Shown: positions 47,013 through 55,224 of the stretch, in pieces
Layout of the letters: every line of letters starts with the position of its first letter
Numbering within the stretch: the stretch's first letter is position 1
Assembly (NCBI RefSeq): GCF_016411865.1
Contig: NZ_JAEKJA010000002.1
Coordinates: 152,535 to 216,534, forward strand
Length of the DNA stretch: 64,000 nucleotides
Source of the DNA: Acuticoccus mangrovi
Lineage (GTDB): Bacteria; Pseudomonadota; Alphaproteobacteria; Rhizobiales; Amorphaceae
Direction of reading: 5' to 3'
The notes under the pieces: model-generated
The model's database searches: none
The model's input: only the letters and a program-made list of their open reading frames with translations
What the model was told of the DNA's origin: nothing
Position numbers and translations under genes: made by a program

Positions 47013-48175
47013 CACTCATCCGCGGCGGCGCCGCCCCCCTCGGGGTTGTCGATGCCGTAGCCCACGGCGATGCGCTTCTCATCCCGGGTCAGGAAGTCGG
47101 CCTTCGCGACCCGATCCCACAGCGCCTCCCGCTCGACCGACAGCGCCTCGATCTGATCGGCATCGAAGCCGAGCCGCAGCGTCGGTCCCCACGCGGCGCC
47201 GAGCCAGTTGCCCATCGCCTGCACGGTCCGGTTCACCAGCGGCAGCACCGTCTGGCGCCAGAACGCCCGGTTCGCCTCGCGATAGTTGGAATAGGTGGAA
47301 TCGCCCGGGATCCCGAGGAGCATCGGCGGCACCCCGAAGGCCAGAGCGATCTCCCGCGCCGCCTGGTTCTTCGCCTCGATAAAGTCCATGTCGCGAGGGC
47401 TCATCGCCATGGTCTTCCAATCGAGCCCGCCTTCCAGAAGCAGCGGCCGCCCGGCATTGCGCGCACCGGTATAGCCGTCTTCGAGCTCCGCCTTCAGCCG
47501 CTCGAACTGCTCGTCGCTGAGATGACCCTCGCCGGTATAGACGAGCGCCCCGGACGGCCGCGCCGCATTGTCGAGCAGTGCCTTCGACCAGGCGCCCGCC
47601 GCATTGTGGATGTCGAGGCTCGTCTGTGCCGCCTCGATGGGCGCGAAGCCATAGTGATCGTCGAGCGGATGGAAGAGCGACAGGTGCAGGATCGGCGGCG
47701 GCGTCCCCTCCTGCGCAAAGCGCACCGTCCGCGCCCCGGCAGAATATTCGAACGCCTGGGGCCACCCATCAGGCCCCGGCACCACCTTCATGCGGTCGGG
47801 GCGCAGCGAGAACAGCTCGCGCGGTGCCCCGTCGAGCGCCACCACCTCCAGATAGGCGTTGCCGGCGACGAGCAGGTGCCCGTAGAGCACCTCCATCAAC
47901 GCCGCCCCCGACTGTGCCGGATTGGGTCGCCGCAGGAGATCGAGCAGCGGATGCCGCTCGATCTCCTGTTCCCCGTCATAGAGAAGCCAGGGAGCCGATG
48001 CCGCCGCCTCCGCGATCATCCGCACGGAGCGGTAGACGATGGCGTTTTTCGCAAAGCCCTCTCGCGCCAGCGAAGCATAGTCGCGCGGCGTCCAGGCCGC
48101 GCGGCCGAGCGGCTCGATCGTCATCAGCCGGCCCACCCGCGAGGCCTTCTGTTCGCGTGTGCCAAAGATGCCCAT
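47012..48175 (-). CDS. GTA gp3: portal protein (HK97 family)
   Basis: 387 residues. Phage portal features: NAIVYRSVRMIAEAAASAPW, HPLLDLLRRPNPAQSG, VLYGHLLVAGNAYLEVV and AFGVPPMLLGIPGDSTYSN. Forms the dodecameric ring for DNA entry. The ATG at 48175 is used; the upstream in-frame extension overlaps a terminator hairpin and is not coding-like. The gap to gp2 is 112 bases. Confidence 0.94.
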   Translation of the reverse strand: MGIFGTREQKASRVGRLMTIEPLGRAAWTPRDYASLAREGFAKNAIVYRSVRMIAEAAASAPWLLYDGEQEIERHPLLDLLRRPNPAQSGAALMEVLYGHLLVAGNAYLEVVALDGAPRELFSLRPDRMKVVPGPDGWPQAFEYSAGARTVRFAQEGTPPPILHLSLFHPLDDHYGFAPIEAAQTSLDIHNAAGAWSKALLDNAARPSGALVYTGEGHLSDEQFERLKAELEDGYTGARNAGRPLLLEGGLDWKTMAMSPRDMDFIEAKNQAAREIALAFGVPPMLLGIPGDSTYSNYREANRAFWRQTVLPLVNRTVQAMGNWLGAAWGPTLRLGFDADQIEALSVEREALWDRVAKADFLTRDEKRIAVGYGIDNPEGGGAAADE

Positions 48176-48242
48176 CGCACCCCTTTCCCAGAAGCTGACG
48201 CCATGGCGCCGCCCCGCCCGTTCCCGAAATCGCCCGACCAAC

Positions 48243-48267
48243 AAAAAAGGGGGCCACCGGCCCCCTT
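48243..48267 (-). terminator. Intrinsic terminator between GTA terminase and portal genes
   Basis: On the minus strand: AAGGGGGCC / GGCCCCCTT stem, GGT loop, followed by a run of six T. This is a textbook Rho-independent terminator 21 bases after the terminase large-subunit stop and 68 bases before the portal start. Confidence 0.82.
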
Positions 48268-48287
48268 CGATCGTCACCCGACAGGTC

Positions 48288-49643
48288 TCATCCGAACCGC
48301 CGCACCCGCGGCGACGCCCCCGTCGGCTCGAGCATCAACACCGTCAGCGCCCACACGAGCGCATCGATCCGGTCCGGCGACACGCCCTCTGCGGTCCCCG
48401 CCGGCACGAAATTGCACATCTGGTCCTCGAGCTCGGCGAACACCCCCGCGTGGCGCACTCGGCCCTGCCCGTAGAGAAGCGCCACCGGCTCGGCGCGCGT
48501 CCACTTGCCCCGGCTCGCCCGAACCGTCTGCACCGGCACCGTCGGATCGGCTTCACGCACGATGGTTTCCACCATCTCGCCGCCCTGGTTCACCTCCGCC
48601 ACCAAGCGGTCGGCCCCGAGCGTGTGGTAGAGCGACACCGCCCGCTCCGCCCACACCTTGGGGCCGGCCCGCGCGATCGTGGCGTCGGCGAGCACATAGG
48701 CATGGCCGTCCGATCCGAGACCGGCCGCCACGATCCCACAGGCCGCCGATCGCGCCCCACTCGTCGCCGGCGGATCGATCGCCACCACGATGCGCTGCAG
48801 CGCCGGCGCTTCGGCAACGCGACCACGGTCGATCTCGTCACGCGACCACAACGCGTCGTCGCGATCCTCGATCAACTCACCGTCGAGCTCCTGGCGACCG
48901 AGCCGCGTGCCGCGATAGCGCCCCACCACCGTCTCCAAGAAGCCGGGCGCGAGGTTCAGCGCGTTCGCATCCGTCGCCATCCGCGTCAGCGCAGTGCGAG
49001 GGTCATCCATCAAACGACGCAGCAACGGCACCGGCCGCGGCGTCGTCGTCACCATCTGCCGCGGCCTTTCGCCGAGGCGAAGCGCAAACTGCAGCATGTC
49101 CCACGAGGCGTCGGGGTCGGGCCACTTGGCGAGCTCGTCGGCCCATGCCGCGCCGAACTGCGGCCCCCGCAAGCTCTCCGGGTCCGTCGCCGAAAAGATC
49201 TGCGCCACCGCCCCGTTCGACCATTCGAGGCGACGGCGCGAGGGCTGCCACTCCGGCCGTTCGCGTGGCGGCGACACCGCCAGCAGGCCGGATATCCCCT
49301 CCACCATCACCTCGCGTGCGTCGGCCAGCGTCTCGCCGACCAGCGCGATCCGACCGACCGGCGCCTTCGCATAAGGCGTTTTTCCGGTGGCCATGCCGCG
49401 CACCCACTCGGCGCCGGCGCGGGTCTTGCCGGCGCCCCGCCCCCCCAGCACCAGCCACGTCGTCCAGCGTCCGTCGGGCGGCATCTGCTCCGGTCGCGCC
49501 CAGACCTCCCAGTCGCCCAGCAGCGTCTCGGCAAGCTCCGGCGTCAGCCCGGCCAGAAACTCGTCCGCCTGGCCACGCCGAAAGCATGCGATCAGCGCTT
49601 GCCGCAGATTGTAGGCGGAGGTCCGTCGCCTTACCCCGGTCAA
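48288..49643 (-). CDS. GTA gp2: terminase large subunit
   Basis: 451 residues. ATPase Walker A in LGGRGAGKTRAG (near 75), Walker B in AAWADELAKW, C-motif MVTTTPRP, and an RNase H-like nuclease with VVAIDPPATSG and DRIDALVWA. Packages DNA into heads. The start is assigned to the TTG at 49643, which overlaps the gp1 stop (TTGA) and gives the normal length. No ATG is available until well inside the domain, and the open frame upstream is gp1 read in another phase. Confidence 0.93.
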   Translation of the reverse strand: MTGVRRRTSAYNLRQALIACFRRGQADEFLAGLTPELAETLLGDWEVWARPEQMPPDGRWTTWLVLGGRGAGKTRAGAEWVRGMATGKTPYAKAPVGRIALVGETLADAREVMVEGISGLLAVSPPRERPEWQPSRRRLEWSNGAVAQIFSATDPESLRGPQFGAAWADELAKWPDPDASWDMLQFALRLGERPRQMVTTTPRPVPLLRRLMDDPRTALTRMATDANALNLAPGFLETVVGRYRGTRLGRQELDGELIEDRDDALWSRDEIDRGRVAEAPALQRIVVAIDPPATSGARSAACGIVAAGLGSDGHAYVLADATIARAGPKVWAERAVSLYHTLGADRLVAEVNQGGEMVETIVREADPTVPVQTVRASRGKWTRAEPVALLYGQGRVRHAGVFAELEDQMCNFVPAGTAEGVSPDRIDALVWALTVLMLEPTGASPRVRRFG

Positions 49644-49972
49644 TGCGACCCCTCGTCGGGGATCGCCTGCGCCTTGGTCTTCCGCTTCGACGCGGGGTTG
49701 AGCCGCGCCAGACGGTCGGCGATCTCGGCGCGCATCCCATCGGTGTCGGCCGGCGTCTGTTCGCTCCCCGCCGACACCTTGCGGTCGAGCGAAATCAGCG
49801 TCTCGAGGGTGCGCGCCAGCCCGCTCAACAGCTTGGTGTCCTCGAGGATCTCGGCGCCACCGTGCGAGGCGGCGCGCTCCTCGATGTCGCGCACCTGCAT
49901 CGCGAAGGCGGCGAACAAGCGGCTCACCAGCCCTTCCCGGCTCTCGCGGTCGTCGGCTGCGATGTCGATCAT
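49640..49972 (-). CDS. GTA gp1: terminase small subunit
   Basis: 110 residues, mainly helical: SRLFAAFAMQVRDIEERAA and KLLSGLARTLETLISLDRKV. Matches the small GTA gp1, which in RcGTA acts as a small terminase lacking specific DNA recognition, consistent with random packaging. The ATG at 49972 is preceded by GGAGAGGGGGAAG. First gene of the cluster. Confidence 0.87.
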   Translation of the reverse strand: MIDIAADDRESREGLVSRLFAAFAMQVRDIEERAASHGGAEILEDTKLLSGLARTLETLISLDRKVSAGSEQTPADTDGMRAEIADRLARLNPASKRKTKAQAIPDEGSH

Positions 49973-50052
49973 GCCATCTTCCCCCTCTCCCGCTGAGCGT
50001 TGGTCCGAAATGGCGGCACCACCAGTCGGCGCCGCTCACCGCCCGGGACAAC
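49973..50052 (-). promoter_or_regulatory. Probable GTA promoter region
   Basis: 80 bases between the upstream terminator and gp1. Since the terminator blocks read-through from the DUF1491-YcgN unit, the cluster promoter should lie here. I cannot pick out convincing -35/-10 boxes; RcGTA uses the activator GafA with RNA polymerase omega, so a standard sigma-70 look is not required. Confidence 0.45.
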
Positions 50053-50080
50053 AAAAAACGCGCCGCCCAAAGGCGACGCG
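50053..50080 (-). terminator. Intrinsic terminator upstream of the GTA cluster
   Basis: On the minus strand: CGCGTCGCC / GGCGGCGCG stem with one G-U pair, TTTG loop, then six T. It ends the DUF1491-YcgN transcript (YcgN stops at 50197) and insulates the GTA genes. Confidence 0.85.
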
Positions 50081-50196
50081 TCCAAAATCCCAAGCCGATG
50101 ATCAGCCTCAGCCGACCGGTGAGCCCATTCAACCAACCCCGCCGCAAGCCCAACTCTGCGACAGTAGCAACCTTCTACCCCAGCACCGTTGCGCTG

Positions 50197-50673
50197 TCAA
50201 CCTATAATTTCATCTTCATCGGCCACAACCTCTTCGTTGGGCCAATCGACGATCCGCGCCTCATATTCTTCCACCGGCACGTCGTCCTCCGAGGTCACCC
50301 TGCCGCGCACGGAAACCCCGGCACGGTGCACACTCTCCGGGTCGCCCGACACCAGCGGATGCCACCACGCAAGGTCGCGCCCCTCGGCGACGCGCCGATA
50401 GCCGCAGGTCACGGGCAGCCACGTCAGCTTGCGCACCGCCTCAGGCGTCAACTGCACGCAGTCCGGCACCACCTCGCTCCGGCGTGCGTAGTCGCGACAC
50501 CGGCAGGTCCCCTCGTCGAGCAGCGTGCACGCGACGTCGGTCCAGGCGATCTCGCCGGTGTCCCAGTCTTCCAGCTTGTTGAGACAGCATCGTCCGCAGC
50601 CATCGCACAAGGATTCCCACTCCTCAGGCGACATCTCCTCCAGCGACTTCACCCTCCAGAAGGGCTCAGCCAT
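50197..50673 (-). CDS. YcgN/UPF0260-family cysteine cluster protein
   Basis: 158 residues. Cysteine-rich pattern of the YkgJ/YcgN group: [43 protein letters not shown] and [11 protein letters not shown]. The cysteines probably bind zinc or an Fe-S cluster; function unknown. Overlaps DUF1491 by eight bases, so co-translated. The C-terminus is acidic ([10 protein letters not shown]). Confidence 0.92.
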   Translation of the reverse strand: MAEPFWRVKSLEEMSPEEWESLCDGCGRCCLNKLEDWDTGEIAWTDVACTLLDEGTCRCRDYARRSEVVPDCVQLTPEAVRKLTWLPVTCGYRRVAEGRDLAWWHPLVSGDPESVHRAGVSVRGRVTSEDDVPVEEYEARIVDWPNEEVVADEDEIIG

Positions 50674-51031
50674 GCTCGTCGGTCGTCAGAAAGCTCCGCC
50701 CGTCGCGATCCTCGACCGTCACGACCCAAAGATCGTCGTCGAACCTCGCCTCGCGCTCCAGGCGTTCGGCCACGGCAATGTTCGTGGCGTTCTCCATCAC
50801 CTTCTCGAACACGCGCCCGCCGCCCCCCGGCTGCGGTCCGTAGAGGTCCGTCCCGCTGCGGTGCAGACATTCGATGAAGATTGCCCCTGCGCTGTCGTCA
50901 CCACGACGCGAGATGGCGGCAAACGCGCCCTGTCCGGAGCAACGGCGCACATACGCCATCACCCACACACCGGACTTAAGACGAGGCAACGAGGCGGCCT
51001 CGTCGTCATGATCGTGCGTTGATATTCTCAC
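50666..51031 (-). CDS. DUF1491 family protein
   Basis: 121 residues. Family pattern: [32 protein letters not shown] and [19 protein letters not shown]. Function unknown; alphaproteobacterial family. The GTG at 51031 has no clear ribosome site, and a later TTG just before PRLKSG is an alternative. It lies 15 bases after the peptidoglycan-binding protein gene. Confidence 0.85.
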   Translation of the reverse strand: MRISTHDHDDEAASLPRLKSGVWVMAYVRRCSGQGAFAAISRRGDDSAGAIFIECLHRSGTDLYGPQPGGGGRVFEKVMENATNIAVAERLEREARFDDDLWVVTVEDRDGRSFLTTDEHG

Positions 51032-51046
51032 ACGCGCGAAGTGGTG

Positions 51047-51763
51047 TCAGGCATCGCCCCCGGCAAGCGCTTTCAGCACCGAAGGCGACAATCCGCCGTC
51101 CAAACCGCGCGATTCCGCGAAGCGATTGACCGCTTCCCGCGTCCTCGGGCCCATCATGCCGTCGACGGTGAGCGGCCCGAACCCCTTCTCGTTGAGAAGA
51201 CGCTGAATCTGCGACACGTCCATCGCCGAGACAGGATGCGCCGCAGCGGACGCCTTGGCCGGCGGCATTGCCGTGGCGCCGCTTCCCCCGGCGGTCAGCA
51301 AAGTCAGGCTCGGCTCACCCGTCATCGGCAGGCCATGCGCCTCCTCGAAGCGCCGAATGGCGTCCGACGTGGCGCTGTCGAGAACCCCGTCGTCGGGCCC
51401 CGAATAGTAGCCTGCCTCGGCCAACACCGCCTGGACACGCTGCACGAGATCGGACTGCTCGTCGTCCGCGCCGGCATCGCCGGTCAGCGCCGCGATCGGA
51501 TCGTCCGTCCCGCTGTGGGAGGCCACCACCTGCCGCACCTCGGTGTCGTCGCTAGCGGCGCCCCAGATCGGCGCGGGGTGCCGCTCATTCTGTTGCCAGA
51601 GCGCATTGGCGCCCACCGCGGACGCCACGCCCGCGCAAAGGACGACCACCAACACACTCACCCTGCGGCGGGCGACACGCCGACGAACGCGGCGCGACAA
51701 CCGACCCACAGCAGCCGCCCAATCTTCGATGGGCATATGTTCGATCCGTTCGGTCAGTCGCAC
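51047..51763 (-). CDS. Membrane-anchored protein with two peptidoglycan-binding domains
   Basis: 238 residues. Short basic cytoplasmic tail, one membrane helix (VSVLVVVLCAGVASAVGANA), then two PG_binding_1 domains: about 95-145 (VQAVLAEAGYYSGPDDGVLD) and about 180-230 (IQRLLNEKGFGPLTVDG). It likely docks to peptidoglycan from the inner membrane; no catalytic domain. The GTG at 51763 is used because AGGAGG lies eight bases upstream. Confidence 0.85.
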   Translation of the reverse strand: MRLTERIEHMPIEDWAAAVGRLSRRVRRRVARRRVSVLVVVLCAGVASAVGANALWQQNERHPAPIWGAASDDTEVRQVVASHSGTDDPIAALTGDAGADDEQSDLVQRVQAVLAEAGYYSGPDDGVLDSATSDAIRRFEEAHGLPMTGEPSLTLLTAGGSGATAMPPAKASAAAHPVSAMDVSQIQRLLNEKGFGPLTVDGMMGPRTREAVNRFAESRGLDGGLSPSVLKALAGGDA

Positions 51764-51917
51764 GTCGGGCACCTCCTGGCGCAACGTTCCCACAAAGCCG
51801 TGAAAAGGGTGTTAAACACCGCCTCACCCAACCCGACACAATCCGATCCTTGATCCAAACCCGCGCGTTACCGCCAGGCGCTAGGGTCAACCCGTTCAAA
51901 CGATCGGACAAAAGCCC

Positions 51918-52271
51918 ATGACATTTCTTCTCAAGCTCGCTGCACTGGTGTTCGTCGTCGTCATGCTCGCCCCGATCATCGGTGCCAACACCCAGTTCGG
52001 CCAGGTCATCGGATCCGCCGTCGACGACGTAAGCACCTTCTGCGATCGGCGCCCTGTCACCTGCGAACAGGGCGGCGACCTCGCGCGCGCCACGGCCCGC
52101 CTGGTGGCCAGCACGGTCGACCGTCTCATCGCCAGCGCCGAGAGCCCGTCGCTCACCCCCGACGACCGCGCCCTCACTCCCACCCCGGCGGCCGAGCACA
52201 ACGCGATCGCCGCGAACAACGGCCCCTCGCCGCTTGACAATCGCCCCGTTCAAGGCGACGCCAAGCCATGA
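51918..52271 (+). CDS. DUF5330 domain-containing small exported/membrane protein
   Basis: 117 residues with an N-terminal hydrophobic segment ([20 protein letters not shown]) followed by [17 protein letters not shown], the DUF5330 hallmark with two cysteines. The C-terminus is Pro/Ala-rich and probably disordered. Function unknown; found in Rhizobiales. Its stop overlaps the gpt start in an ATGA junction. Confidence 0.8.
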   Translation: MTFLLKLAALVFVVVMLAPIIGANTQFGQVIGSAVDDVSTFCDRRPVTCEQGGDLARATARLVASTVDRLIASAESPSLTPDDRALTPTPAAEHNAIAANNGPSPLDNRPVQGDAKP

Positions 52272-52771
52272 CGAACGACGCGCGCCTTCCCGAAAAAGCC
52301 TTCCCCGTTTCCTGGGATCAGTTCCATCGGGACTGCCGCGCGCTCGCCTGGCGCCTCAACGGCCAGGGCCCGTTCGACGCCATCGTCGCCATCACCCGTG
52401 GCGGCCTGGTGCCGAGCGCCATCGTCGCCCGCGAACTCGGCGTGCGGATCATCGACACGATCAGCGTCGTCTCCTACGGCGAGTTCAAGCAGCTCGAGAA
52501 CCTCGACGTCCTGAAGGACATCGACCAGCATCTCGCCGCCCGCGATCCGAAGTCCATCCTCATCGTGGACGATCTCGTCGATACCGGAAAAACCGCCCAG
52601 CTCGTGCGTCAACGGCTGCCCGGCGCCCACCTCGCCACCGTCTACGCCAAACCGATGGGCCGCCCCCAGGTCGACACCTACGTCACCGAAGTGAGCCAGG
52701 ACACCTGGATCTACTTCCCCTGGGACCTCGGCTACTCCTTCCAGCCGCCCATTCGCGGCCCGGGCGGCTGA
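52268..52771 (+). CDS. gpt: Xanthine phosphoribosyltransferase
   Basis: 167 residues. Salvages xanthine and guanine to nucleotides using PRPP. The PRPP-binding motif is [14 protein letters not shown] near residue 100, and the N-terminal [16 protein letters not shown] and C-terminal WIYFPWD are typical. Co-translated with the DUF5330 gene. It ends 18 bases before the convergent rnd gene. Confidence 0.94.
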   Translation: MTNDARLPEKAFPVSWDQFHRDCRALAWRLNGQGPFDAIVAITRGGLVPSAIVARELGVRIIDTISVVSYGEFKQLENLDVLKDIDQHLAARDPKSILIVDDLVDTGKTAQLVRQRLPGAHLATVYAKPMGRPQVDTYVTEVSQDTWIYFPWDLGYSFQPPIRGPGG

Positions 52772-52789
52772 GCGCTCGCCCGCCCCGCC

Positions 52790-54055
52790 TCAACCCGACG
52801 ACAGGTTGGCCGCCGCCTCGCCCCCGTCGACCACTCCCGACGCCCCCTCGCCCGCATTCTTGCGACGACGACGCCGGTTTCGACCGGCCGCCGGCACCGG
52901 GTTCACCGGCCGATCACACTCGATCGTGGTGAGCCGCTTGCCGTCGAAGGCGATGGCGATCTCGCCGCCGCGCAGCTTCAGCGCAGCGTCGCCGAACACC
53001 TCCCGCCGCCAGCCCGACAAGGCCGGCGCATCGTTTCCGGCCACGATCGCTTCGAGATCGTCCACCGTGGCGATCACCTTCGGCGCCACCCCGTGCGCCT
53101 CGGCGGAGAGCTTCAGAAGCACCTTCATCAGCTCCACCGCCGACGACGCCCCCTCGATGCTCGGCTTCTTGCGCGGAATTGTCGGCAGCGTATTCGCCGG
53201 TCGCTGCAACGCCTCGTTCACCGCCCCCACCACGGCCTGGCCGAGGCGAGAGCGCTCGAAGCCCTTCCCCACCGAACGCAGCCGCGCCAAGGCTTCCGGC
53301 GTCGCCGGCCGCTGCAGCGCGATTTCGTAGATCACATCGTCCTTCATCACCCGGTTGCGCGGCACGTCCCGTTCGCGGGCCTCACGCTCGCGCAACGCGG
53401 CGATATCCTGCAGCACGGCAAGCTCCACCGGCTGCCGCGCACGCGCCTTGAGGCGCCGCCAGGCATCCTCGGGCTTCAAGTCGTAGGTATCGGGCGAGGC
53501 AAGCATCGCCATCTCCTCCGACACCCAGTCCGAGCGCCCCTTGTCGGCGAGATTGTCCCGCAGATGCACATAGACGGCGCGCAGGTGCGTCACGTCCGCG
53601 AGCGCATAGGTCAGCTGCGCATCCGTCAGCGGCCGCTCCGCCCAGTTGGTGAAGCGGGACGACTTGTCGACGATGTTGCCCGTCACCCGCTGCACGATCT
53701 GATCGTAGGCCACGCTGTCGCCGAAGCCGCACACCATCGCCGCCACCTGAGTGTCGAAGATCGGCGTCGGCACGTTGCCCGACAGGTGATGAAAGATCTC
53801 GATGTCCTGCCGCGCGGCATGAAACACCTTCATCACCCCGGGATCGGCGAGCAGCGCGAAGAGCGGGTCCAGCGCGAGCCCCTCCGCCATCGGATCGATG
53901 ATGGCGGCCTCGTCCATCGACGCGATCTGGATCAAGCAGAGCTTGGGCCAGAACGTCGTCTCGCGCATGAACTCGGTATCGACCGTCACGAATTCTGCGC
54001 TGCTGAGCCGCGCGCACAAATCGGCAAGCGCCTCGGTGCCCCGAATGATCTCCAT
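52790..54055 (-). CDS. rnd: Ribonuclease D
   Basis: 421 residues from ATG 54055 (426 from GTG 54070). 3'-5' exonuclease in tRNA 3' maturation. DEDDy motifs: VDTEFMRE, FHAARQDIEIF and YALADVTHL with the tyrosine-aspartate pair. HRDC domains follow (about 210-290). A basic patch (RNRRRRRKN) near the C-terminus may bind RNA. It follows the NAGGN operon by 17 bases, so it may be co-transcribed with it. Start is uncertain because neither candidate has a well-spaced ribosome site. Confidence 0.93.
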   Translation of the reverse strand: MEIIRGTEALADLCARLSSAEFVTVDTEFMRETTFWPKLCLIQIASMDEAAIIDPMAEGLALDPLFALLADPGVMKVFHAARQDIEIFHHLSGNVPTPIFDTQVAAMVCGFGDSVAYDQIVQRVTGNIVDKSSRFTNWAERPLTDAQLTYALADVTHLRAVYVHLRDNLADKGRSDWVSEEMAMLASPDTYDLKPEDAWRRLKARARQPVELAVLQDIAALREREARERDVPRNRVMKDDVIYEIALQRPATPEALARLRSVGKGFERSRLGQAVVGAVNEALQRPANTLPTIPRKKPSIEGASSAVELMKVLLKLSAEAHGVAPKVIATVDDLEAIVAGNDAPALSGWRREVFGDAALKLRGGEIAIAFDGKRLTTIECDRPVNPVPAAGRNRRRRRKNAGEGASGVVDGGEAAANLSSG

Positions 54056-54072
54056 CGATCGGCTCGTCACTC

Positions 54073-55224
54073 CTAGAGCTGTGGTTTGCCGGGACGCGGG
54101 AAAACGTCCGCATCCTCCATCGGCTGTGTCGGAAATCCGGCGATCGACCCGATCGCCTCACGATCGCGCACGATCTCCACCGGGCTCACCGCATAGGCGG
54201 TCAAAAGCTCGGCGATCGACCGTAGCGCGTGCAGGTGCACCCTCTCATAACCATGCGAGGCGTCCACACCGAACGTCACAAGCGCGCTCCTCACGTCGTA
54301 CCCCGCCTGCAGCGCCGCGGCACTGTCGGAGCGGTAATAGCGGAAGAGGTCCTTCTGATAGCGGATCTCGTTCTCTTCGCACAACTTCACCAGCTTGTGC
54401 GTCAAATGGTAGTCGAACGGGCCCGACTGATCGGCCATCGCGATGGTGACACCGAACTCCGCGCTCGCCTGCCCGGGCGCGGTGGTGCCGTTGTCGATCG
54501 CCACCAACGAGGCGACATCGTCCGTCAGCACCGAGGCCCCACCGATCCCCACCTCCTCGAAGATCGAGAAGATGAAGAAGAGGTCCACCGGCAGCTCCAC
54601 CTTCTCCCGCTTCAGCGCCTCGATGGTGGCGAACAGCGTCGCCACCCCGGCCTTGTCGTCGAGATGGCGCGACACGATGAAGTCGTTGTCCATAAACTCC
54701 GACTGCGGATCGATGGCGACGAGGTCACCGATCGCAAAGCCGAGGCGCGCCAGATCCTCGTGCCCCTTGACGAGGGCGTCGACGCGCAATTCCACGTTCG
54801 ACCACGACACCGGCTGCGTGTCGATCTCCTCGTTATAGACGTGGCCGGACGCCTTGAGCGGCAGGATCGTACCCCGATAGGCGCCCTTGTCGGTGAAGAC
54901 GGTCGCCCGCGCACCCTCGGCAAAACGCGACGACCAGGTGCCCACCGGGACGATCTCGAGCCGCCCGTTCTCCTTCAGAAGCTTCACCTGCGCCCCGATG
55001 GTGTCGAGGTGGGCGATCATCGCGCGGGCGCCGCGCGGGCTCTTGCCCGGCAGGCGGGCGCGGATCGCGCCGCGCCGGGTGATCTCCATCTCCACCTCGA
55101 GCCGACGCAGCTCGCCCACCGCCGCCCGCACGATGGTATCGGTGTAGCCGGTCGGCGAAGCGATCGACAACAGCTCCGCCAAAGTATCCTTCAGATAGAC
55201 AGTGTCGATGGTCAGGCGGGACAC
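54073..55224 (-). CDS. NAGGN-system M42-family peptidase
   Basis: 383 residues. M42/M20-like metallopeptidase: AMIAHLDTIGAQVK (metal His/Asp), SRHLDDKAGVATLF, FSIFEEVGIGGAS (catalytic Glu pair) and DNGTTAPGQ. Peptidases of this family sit next to NAGGN synthesis genes and may recycle the dipeptide osmolyte (inference from context). GTG start at 55224, overlapping the synthetase gene by 13 bases. Confidence 0.88.
   Translation of the reverse strand: MSRLTIDTVYLKDTLAELLSIASPTGYTDTIVRAAVGELRRLEVEMEITRRGAIRARLPGKSPRGARAMIAHLDTIGAQVKLLKENGRLEIVPVGTWSSRFAEGARATVFTDKGAYRGTILPLKASGHVYNEEIDTQPVSWSNVELRVDALVKGHEDLARLGFAIGDLVAIDPQSEFMDNDFIVSRHLDDKAGVATLFATIEALKREKVELPVDLFFIFSIFEEVGIGGASVLTDDVASLVAIDNGTTAPGQASAEFGVTIAMADQSGPFDYHLTHKLVKLCEENEIRYQKDLFRYYRSDSAAALQAGYDVRSALVTFGVDASHGYERVHLHALRSIAELLTAYAVSPVEIVRDREAIGSIAGFPTQPMEDADVFPRPGKPQL

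Larger units (their letters stand above)
31607..49972 (-). mobile_element. Complete gene transfer agent (RcGTA-like) structural cluster with lysis module
   Basis: About 18.4 kb of one-strand, tightly overlapping genes in the order known for the Rhodobacter capsulatus GTA: terminase small and large subunits, portal, head protein, protease, capsid, connectors, tail tube, chaperones, tape measure, baseplate proteins, NlpC peptidase and TIM-barrel tail protein. It is followed by a tailspike, endolysin and spanins. No integrase, replication or repressor gene is present. All frames look intact. GTAs package random host DNA and release it by lysis (established for this family). Confidence 0.92.

Noticed and set aside
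31607..49972. Reading the phage-like cluster as an active prophage
   Set aside because: No integrase, attachment sites, repressor or replication genes, and the gene order and short tape measure match gene transfer agents.
47522..50207. Long plus-strand open frames opposite GTA portal and terminase genes
   Set aside because: Pro/Arg/Ser-rich shadows of well-supported genes on the other strand.
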